NCBI GenBank assembly: GCA_029204225.1
Contig: CM055095.1
Coordinates: 63,146,523 to 63,210,522 of the forward strand
Origin: Diphasiastrum complanatum
Lineage: Eukaryota; Streptophyta; Lycopodiopsida; Lycopodiales; Lycopodiaceae
DNA length: 64,000 bases
Direction of reading: 5' to 3'
Below the pieces are notes generated by a model that did not search any database, was not told the DNA's origin, and worked only from the letters and a program-made list of their open reading frames with translations. This document shows, in pieces, positions 56,749 to 64,000 of the stretch. Within the stretch, counting starts at the first letter, position 1; each line of letters starts with the position of its first letter. A program made the position numbers and the translations under genes.

Positions 56749-57591
56749 TGTTAAAATTGTCAAATTCTAGCTATTTGATCTAAGTTGATATGTACATAAC
56801 TTGATCCCACACGTGTGGAGCCTATTTCCACGTGTGGATGGTAGTCATAAATGCATCTCATTTAGTTAGATTGAATTTGTCTTGATTGACTCAAGTATGA
56901 ACTAGTTGGAAGCTAGTCAAGTAGTAAATTGCCATGTGGCACCATTTCATTGATAGATCATGCATTCCCATGTGAATGAGACATGGTTCTCATGTGTGAG
57001 AAGCTATTCCCACATGTGTATATATCTGAAAAATATCAGGAGGAGATGATCTTGCAAGTTCCTATAAGCTAGGAGAAATCACCTCAAATCAAACAAATCA
57101 TGGTGAGACAATGGCACCAAGTTAGGATTCAAAGAAGTGGGGGCTTATCTTGCATTTATTGGTTCATCTAGATGATGTGGCATTCCCCACATGTGCCAGA
57201 ACTGTTGAGTCAGCATACCAGGTCGAAATGTACTTGATTTATAAAGATCATCATTGTAAATAATCCAATCTCGATGAGAGATATTGATTTTGAGCCAATA
57301 TGTTGTCACTTTCACTAGTTGTGTTGTGATTTCTTGAGTTGTATGCTATCAATAAGTAATGTACTTTTATCTTTGCTCAATGTCCGTACATTGACAATAT
57401 TCCACGTGTGTGAGGCCACTCTTGAGTCATAATTATTATTTATCAAGTTGTTCTTGCTAATTAGATGTAATATTTGATCTAGATCTAGATCTAGTCATTA
57501 GAATTGTGATTAATCACTCTAATTGGCATCCAACACCTCTTATGGATTGATTGTAGATCCAATTAAGGTCCAAAAGTTTTAGATTTCAACA
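56749..57591 (+). repeat. 5' LTR of a copia element
   Basis: 843 bp from TGTTAAAATTGTCAAATTC to TTTCAACA, directly followed by the primer site. Contains CACACGTGTGG at 56813 and CACGTGTGG at 56830. No 3' LTR is present in the window. Confidence 0.8.
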
Positions 57592-57604
57592 TGGTATCAG
57601 AGCC
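57592..57604 (+). promoter_or_regulatory. Primer-binding site, initiator tRNA-Met
   Basis: TGGTATCAGAGCC directly after the LTR end. Confidence 0.93.
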
Positions 57605-58350
57605 AAGTACAAGAGGCTATGATAATGATCAATGAACACACCCAAATTAGCAAGTTTTTGAGTGTTTGATCTAATCTTGTGAGGGCGAGCTAGAAGTGAG
57701 TGGTAGCATCAATTTTTCTTCAATCAAATTGAGTTTTTGGCTGTAGGTGTACTGTTCACATGTGTGAGTCTATACTGGACCTGTCTTTGAAGTGCCTAAC
57801 TTTGAATCTATCCTATATTTCACACACACATCCATTTTTCAAGATTTTTGGTCCATTATTTAGATTTAGCTTCATAGTTTCCATATAATTGATTAGATCT
57901 TATAATGAATCGTTGATGTGAATGTTTCAATTCTCAGATCAAGCCCAAAAAATTCATTTTTCAGATCTTGATAGGGAGTGAAAAGTTGTAGGGAGTTGAT
58001 TGCCAAAAATCATAGATCTAGAGAGTGATTTGCTAGAAGTTGCTCATTGTACCATCAACCAAGCCTTGTGCTAGTTGGATTGGGCTAAGACTAGGATTTT
58101 TGGTGCATTGTTTAGATCTAGCTTCATAGTTTCCATATAATCAATTAGATTTCATAATGAATCATTGATGCGAATGTTTGGAAGCTCAAATCAGGCCCAA
58201 AAAATTCATTTTTCAGATCTTGATAGGGAGGAAAAGTTCTAGTGAGTTGATTGTCAAAATCATAGATCTAGGGATAGAATGCTAGAAGTCTACATTAGAT
58301 CATTCCATTGAGTGAAATCTTTGTGACTTTTAAGTGCAAAACCGTTCATT
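57605..58350 (+). other. Leader of the copia element with internal duplication
   Basis: No gene. A segment around TTTAGATCTAGCTTCATAGTTTCCATATAAT occurs twice (about 57859 and 58119), each followed by TTCATTTTTCAGATCTTGATAGGGAG, so roughly 260 bp is tandemly duplicated with differences. Confidence 0.7.
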
Positions 58351-59590
58351 ATGGCATCCATGGGTGGTTTTTTGCTAGAAGTTAGTGAGAGACTCACATC
58401 CACTAATTATTCCATTTGGAAAGTGAGAATGGAATCACTTTTTGTGCTCCATGATCTCTATGACATTGTCCTAGAAGAGGAAGATGAAACTCTTGGTGGA
58501 CAAGAGCAAGCTAGATACAAGAGAAAGGCTAGATTGGCCTTACATTGCATCAAGATGAATGTGAGCAAGGACCTCTTGAAAGAGGTGTTATCTTGTGTCT
58601 CAGACAAGGAGGCTTGGGATTCAGTAAAAGGCAGTTATGAATCCAATAACACTTCAAGGATACTCATGCTTAGGAATCAAGTGCTTTAAAGCATGAAAGA
58701 AAGTGGAGAGAGTGCACAAGAGTATGTGCTTAGGATCAAATGTTTGAACAAAAAATTGGCTTAAATTGGAGATGAGATCCAAGATAATGAACTTGTGCAA
58801 GGCATTCTAAATGGACTAAGTGAAGATTCTCTAATCTAGTCCAAAGTTTTGCCAGTCAAGATAAGCTACATACTATTGACAAGCTCCATAATGTGCTTGT
58901 GGCCGAGGAGAGTAGAATGCTTCATCTTAAGCAAAGATGGGATCCATGTCCTTGCAAGGAGGAGATGAGAAGGCCAACTTCTCATTCAAAGACAAAAAGA
59001 AGGCCCATTCATCCAAGAAGAATCAAGGCAAGGAGGTCAAGGATGCTCCAAAGGAAAATCCAAGAAGGAGAAATCAATGCTAAATGTGTCTTTTGTGACA
59101 AAAAAAGACATTTTGCTTCCAAGTGCTTCAAGAAGAAGAATGATCTACAGAAGGAAAAGCAAGACAATGTTGTGGGAGGAGGAGGATGATTGCAACTCAT
59201 CCTTGATGGCATCTACAAGACCAACATCAAGCAAGGACATATGGTGGATTGATAGTGGGGCTAGCTCCCACATGTCACACAACAACAATGACTATTTCTC
59301 TATCTTAATTTCTTATAATGATTCTAAGAAGTTCATATTCACTGCAAGTGAACAAGAATGTAAGATAGATGACATAGGATCTATTCCATTATGTCTTGGA
59401 TCTTCTAAGAGAATAGATCTTGATGATGTTCTTTATGTACCATCCATCCCAAAAGAATTGTTGAGTGTTGGACAATTAATGGATAATGGACTAGATGTAC
59501 ACTTCAAACATGAGTTTGTTCCATAATGAAGGATGATAAGTGTATTGCTAGTGGCATTAAGCAAGGTAGATTGTTCGAGTTGGATGATAA
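58351..59590 (+). pseudogene. Copia gag and protease
   Basis: Starts with ATG at 58351 (MASMGGFLLEVSERLTSTNY), 112 codons to a TAA, then continues with further stops. A zinc knuckle CVFCDKKRHFASKC (CX2CX4HX4C) is near 59080, and the protease motif WWIDSGASSHMS with intact Asp-Ser-Gly near 59242. The protease C-terminus LYVPSIPKELLSVGQL and the pre-integrase start GRLFELDD follow. Homology ends at about 59590, where the opposite strand carries pol. Confidence 0.85.
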
Positions 59591-59592
59591 TG

Positions 59593-61161
59593 TTATAAAT
59601 ATCTCAAGATCCTCTTCCTCTTTTTCCAATCATGGATCTTTGGATTTTGCATGCTTTGACTAAGCTTATGCACACTAAAACTATGATCAGCCCTAGTGAT
59701 AGTGAGCCATATTAAAGAGCCTATTAGACTTCTAAAAAGTGTGATGTCCTCAAAGGATGCTTCATCACAAGTTTTAGTGTCTTTAACATTAGACTCCATA
59801 GGAGTATCTATGCTTTTACAATATTGCATTTTAAACTTCTTAAGCATAGATCTTACATAACTTTCTTAAGAAATGAAAGCTAAGTCATCAGAGATCTTAA
59901 TCTCTAATCCAAGTACATGATGTAAAAATCCAAGATCTTGCATTTTGAATTCCTTTCCTAAGGAGATCTTGGTATCAACAAGTAAATCCATGTTGCTTCC
60001 ACATAATATAATGTCATCAACATAAATAAGCAACATGATTATATCACTACCAACATGTTTAAGATATAATGATGGATCATATGAGCTAATCTTGAAACCA
60101 ATAGAAAGAAGATAAGTGTTCAACCTCTCATACCAAGCCCCTGGAGCTTGTTTCAAGCCATAAAGACTTTTCAAAAGTAAGCATACTTTTGATCCTTTGC
60201 CATTCACAACAAAACCTAGAGGTTGATGCATATATATTTCTTCTTTTAAGTTACCATTTAAGAAAGCATTGGAAACATCAAGTTGAAGCATTTTCTGGTC
60301 ATAAAAGCAACAAATAGTAATGAGAATTCTAATGGTTACCATCTTTGCTACGAGAGCAAAGGTTTCTTCATAATCTATGCCTTTGATTTGGGCATAGCCT
60401 TTAGCACAAAGCCTTTCTTTGAACTTATTGATTGATTCATCATTATTGAGCTTGATTCTATAGACCCACTTGCATCCAATGACATGCTTGTCATTAGGTG
60501 GATCTACAAGTTGCCAAGTCTCATTTTGCATCAAAGCTTCATACTCGGCCTCCATAGATTTGACCCAATCCTTTGATTGAAGAGCTTTCTCCACACTTGA
60601 TGGTTCTTCAATGGAAGTGTGAGAAGCATGTAGAGAACTTGAATCCTCCACTTGTTTGCCTTTTTCCAAGTAGGTGAGCCTTCTAGGCTCGGATCTCTCT
60701 CGGGTTGATCTTCTTGGAGTCATTGGTAGACTCGGCTTCTCTTGTGATCTTGGCCCCAACAAGTCTTCATCTTGATCAATACTTGATGAAGAGATTCCTC
60801 CTTGATGAATAAGCTCTTCAGATTCCTGCACATTGTCCTTCATGTACATTCGATCTTCATGGAAGATCACATCTCTACTTATCATAGTTTGATTAGTAGA
60901 TGGAACAAAAATCCTATAGGCTTTACTTGAGTAGCCTATCATAATACCTTTAAGAGCATTGGCATCTTCGTTTTTTCCTATTTCAAGAGGTACATGTACA
61001 AAGCATACACATCCAAATGTTCTAAGATGATTGACCTCGGGTTTCCTTCCATACAACTTTTCATAAGGTGAAATATCTTCTATAGCATAATTTGGCAAAA
61101 AATTGCAAAGATTGTTAGCACATCCTATTGCTTCTCCCCAAAAATATTTAGAAAGATTCAA
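59593..61161 (-). pseudogene. Inverted copia pol: integrase end, RT, RNase H start
   Basis: Frames 61161-59866 (431 codons) and 59847-59593. Order: KYFWGEAIGC (integrase C-terminus), linker, RT with IGCKWVYRIKLNNDESINKF, QLDVSNAFLNGNL, LYGLKQAPGAWY and intact YVDD (LLIYVDDIILCGS), then RNase H start ending KRILRYL. One TAA separates the frames. It runs against the gag-protease at 58351 and ends exactly where that stops, so it looks like an internal inversion of the same element or a second, truncated element. Confidence 0.88.
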
Positions 61162-62561
61162 AAAAATAAAAAAAGAGATGCATATCAGGGATAAATTGAA
61201 TATACCCTGAGAGATTTGAAAGTTTTCTCCCCAAGGAAGTGGCCGTTGTCAGTACTTTACGAATGACATCATAAAGTAGAGAATCAAATTCTCTATGTGT
61301 ATTTTCAGTTGAGATTATTTTTACACATAGAAAATTTGATACGCCCTCATTTATTTTTAACAAAAGAATATTCAGGCTCCAATGCCGACTGCAACAATCA
61401 TAATGAAAATAAGAATCAATTCGAACATGAGTATAATCATTAAAATAAAAGGCATCAGCAACATATAGCAAACCTTACTTATTCTCATATGAAATCAAGT
61501 AGAATTTGGCCACAGGATTGCATTCGATGAAATATAAAACCCTTTCAAAAGTAGCCTCTTTTTCCTTCACAGCACCCATAAAAAATGGACTAACCACAAA
61601 AACGACTCCCTTTGAATCCATACTAATACTATGCTGCAAAAACTTTTGGCCGGCTTCAACAATCACGTCTGTAATTTTTGAAGTTCTTTCATTAAGCTCT
61701 GTACAAAATTTGGGACCTACTCTACAGTTTTTATATGAATCCGAAAGAAAAAAAGTCAAAATAATTGCCGAGCATATCAATTTTGTTGTCTAAATAAGAT
61801 TCGTATTGATTGTAATAGTCAATTTTTTTTTTTGATTGGGATCATATGGAATTCTAACAAAAAGATTATGTACAAGTTTTGAATATGTACAGATTTCTTA
61901 GTTATCTTGACCAGTTCCTCTTGGGTTATCTCCACCTTCGGCAAAGAAACCTTCTGAGGAAGTGGACGAGTAATAGGAGGAGGAGAGGCTGATTCTGTTT
62001 CTGAACTAGAGCTTGATTCAGAGGACAGAACGATCTGGGTCACTTTGCAGGGATTACCTTAGGAGGAAGGGAAGCATTTGGCCTACGAGATTCAGCTTTC
62101 TTAGGGACAACCTGCTTCCTTTTCGTCCTTAAGGTAGTTGGCAAGTATGATCTGTCCAAAGGCAGGTCTTTGGAGGTGTTGGCGTTATCCACATGAATAC
62201 CTGAATACCGGTCCCGAAGTCGTTTGAGAATACCAAAATTTTTAGGCATGATGGTAACACGCTTACCATGGACATGAATCCTCAAAAAACTAGGACAAGA
62301 AATCTTCTGCAGTAACTTGTAAGGTCTGCATGGCTGTCACGGCAAAACGAATATCAAGCCCAAGTGACAGGGTGACATTCCTCATAGATTGGCCAAAAGG
62401 AGCTCTAGGGATCAACAATTCAGTTGATCTCTAAAGTTTTTTGATCTCCCTCAGCCAGACTTACTTTCTGCCACATCTACAGCTAGTACCAGGGTGGACA
62501 CGGCAGCCACATGAAGGTGTACAATGGTTATGGCACGAGCAGTGGCTTTGGTCCTAGCCAT
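61150..62561 (-). pseudogene. Histone H3 fold fused to C48 protease, copy III
   Basis: Minus strand from ATG 62561 (MARTKATAR). After a frameshift: LREIKKL, a TAG, STELLIPRAPF, LDIRFAVTAMQTLQVTAEDF and, after another small shift, VHGKRVTIMPKNF. The frame then runs without stop into the linker (LPLDRSYLPTTLRTKRK) to 62043. Next are a Ser/Glu/Pro-rich segment (62043-61819), the protease N-lobe (61780-61475; VVFVVSPFFM), a conserved intron and the exon from 61388 (RHWSLNILLL, STENTHREFDSLL). The Gln/Cys exon is missing because copia pol joins at 61160. Loop 1 has H3-like length, unlike copy I. Confidence 0.78.
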
Positions 62562-62689
62562 CATGATCAGATATAAAGGAAGGACAAAAAAACTAATTTG
62601 CAGAAGAAAAGACACAATAATATTTGCAACAAAAGGAAGCTTGCAAGATTGAGTATCGGTTTGGAGTATAGGATTAGCAACAGAAAAAA

Positions 62690-64000
62690 AAAAGAAAGTG
62701 AAGTTTCGCCCTCGAAAGCGATATCAGAGATATTGCAGTATCGGTCTCAAGCGCGGGGGGCGATGGCGGATACTAGAAGGTTGTTGGACACGTATGAGAT
62801 CGATAGTGCGATGTAAAACACTAAAACTTTGCAAGGAAAAATGAAAAATCAGTGAAGGTATTTATAGTTTTTTTCTTGCACATGTGGAAAACTGACCAGG
62901 GACATGTGGCATCAATTCAGTGGTCCACGTGTCATCCATACAGATCATTATAACTCATTAATGAGGGACACATGGGTGTGTGACACGTGCACCAATCAGA
63001 TATCGCCACATGTCATTCCGCACGTGACAACTGTTGCATCAATCATCTTTTGTATGGATGAATATTTTGGACCAATCATGAAACGACACATGCCGTTGGC
63101 AATTTTTTGATTTTTGCACCTACTATTGATTTCAAGCGCACTTTTCAATCTTATTTCACTCCGTTCATACTTTTGTGCTTGAAATCGATATTCCTTTCTA
63201 GGATATCACTCTCAAGTGCATTTTTTGACTCCGATTTTCTCTTTCTAATGTATCCATGCTCAAAACCGATACTAGAAGCCAGTTTGACGTGCTTGAGATC
63301 GATATTGCACTGAAAAAAATGAATTTGTGACATTAAATAAAAAGTTTGAAACACGTGGTGTCATTTCAGTGGTCCACATGGCCTTCCGTACACATCAAGA
63401 TGACTATTTGATTAGGGACACGTGTGGGTGTGACCGGTGTATTAGTCAGAAATAGCCACGTGTCATTTCGCATGTGACGATTGTTGCATCAATCATTATC
63501 TGTACGGAAGAATATTTTCAACCAATCATGAAACGACACGTGTTCTTTAAAATTTTTAATTTCTACACCTGATATTGATTTCAAGAGCACCTTTCAACCT
63601 GTTTGCTTTCCATTTGTACCTTCGCGCCTGAGATCGGTATTACTTTTTAGGATATCGCTCTCAAGTGCACTTTTTCATTCCGATTTTCTCTGGCCTATGT
63701 ACCCGCGCTCAAAACCGATACTAAAAGCCTATTCAACACACTTGAGATCGATATTGCCATGAAAAACACTAAATTTTAGACAAAAAATGATAAATCTGGT
63801 ACATGTGGCATCATTTAAGTGGTCCATGTGTTCGTCCGTACACATCATTTGACTCATTGATGAGGGGGACGGGGGGTGTGACATGTGCATGAATCAGATA
63901 GTGCCATGTGGCATTTTGCATGTGACAATTATAGCATTAATCATAATCTGGATAGAGGAATATTTGCCACCAATCACACACCAACATGTGTCCTGTCGAT
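62690..64000. repeat. ~448-bp tandem repeats carrying CACGTG and GATATC motifs
   Basis: The marker ATGTGGCATCA(A/T)TTCAGTGGTCC or a close variant recurs at about 62904, 63352 and 63800. The units run past the window end; a partial unit lies at 62690-62880. Seven CACGTG hexamers occur between 62926 and 63540, plus CGATAT/GATATC words (62722, 63205, 63652). This is the upstream region of copy III and corresponds to the divergent promoter of copy I. No coding frame of note. Confidence 0.85.
62859..62866 (-). promoter_or_regulatory. TATA box of copy III
   Basis: TATAAATA on the minus strand, about 300 bp upstream of the ATG at 62561, the same distance as in copy I. CACGTG boxes begin just upstream. 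Confidence 0.55.

Noticed and set aside
59590-59650. Plus-strand continuation of copia gag-pol (SSSSFSNHGSLDF)
   Set aside because: These bases encode the RNase H motif KRILRYL on the minus strand, so the plus frame is a shadow and gag-protease ends near 59590.

Overview
The window looks like heterochromatin-like DNA from a large, repeat-rich plant nuclear genome. The evidence is Ty1/copia LTR retrotransposons with initiator-tRNA-Met primer sites, Ty3/gypsy fragments, a tRNA-Asp primer site, plant-type GT-AG introns, TATA boxes, long (CT)n/(GA)n/(AT)n runs and several minisatellites. I see no intact housekeeping gene, no rRNA or canonical tRNA gene and no CRISPR array. The lineage within land plants cannot be fixed from this sequence. 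Almost all coding sequence belongs to mobile elements in different stages of decay.

Layout. 1-4720: remnants, including a reversed gypsy LTR (2911-3468) with decayed internal sequence. 4726-10523: complete copia-type element with 655-bp LTRs and ATCAT target duplication; it codes for gag and protease only and carries 2.2 kb of unfamiliar sequence in place of integrase/RT. 10529-12164: possible gene fragment, then a copia LTR fragment. 12165-17116: gag-only element with a tRNA-Asp primer site, a 150-bp tandem-repeat leader and unusual zinc knuckles; a second copy lies at 25.8-27.8 kb. 17.1-24.5 kb: a multigene block described below. 29.1-31.3 kb: second copy of its histone-protease gene plus another transposon ORF. 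31.7-38.8 kb: reversed gypsy and copia fragments. 38.8-41.8 kb: microsatellites, a minisatellite and a complex satellite. 42.4-47.9 kb: a 0.52-kb repeat pair with a complete copia element (TAGTA duplication) nested inside. 48.4-50.0 kb: more tandem repeats. 51641-52342: solo LTR (ATTTT duplication). 52.3-56.7 kb: mostly empty. 56.7-61.2 kb: copia element whose distal pol is inverted. 61.15-64.0 kb: third copy of the histone-protease gene and its promoter-like tandem repeats.

Most interesting content. Three divergent minus-strand copies (17.1-18.96, 29.1-30.6 and 61.15-62.56 kb) carry a histone H3 fold, CENH3-like in the first copy, that reads into a basic proline-rich linker and then a Ulp1-type (C48) cysteine protease split by introns at the same positions. 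In the first copy this gene is divergently paired with an unknown plus-strand gene across a ~1-kb intergenic region that has a TATA box at each side and ten CACGTG boxes between them. Beyond it lie another unknown ORF and a convergent, intron-containing gene resembling a zinc-coordinating DDE transposase. I infer that 17.1-24.5 kb is a decayed multi-gene DNA transposon that encodes a histone-fold/SUMO-protease-like fusion. The copies here carry stop codons and frameshifts, so they are relics, but three copies in 64 kb suggest a family with better-preserved members elsewhere.
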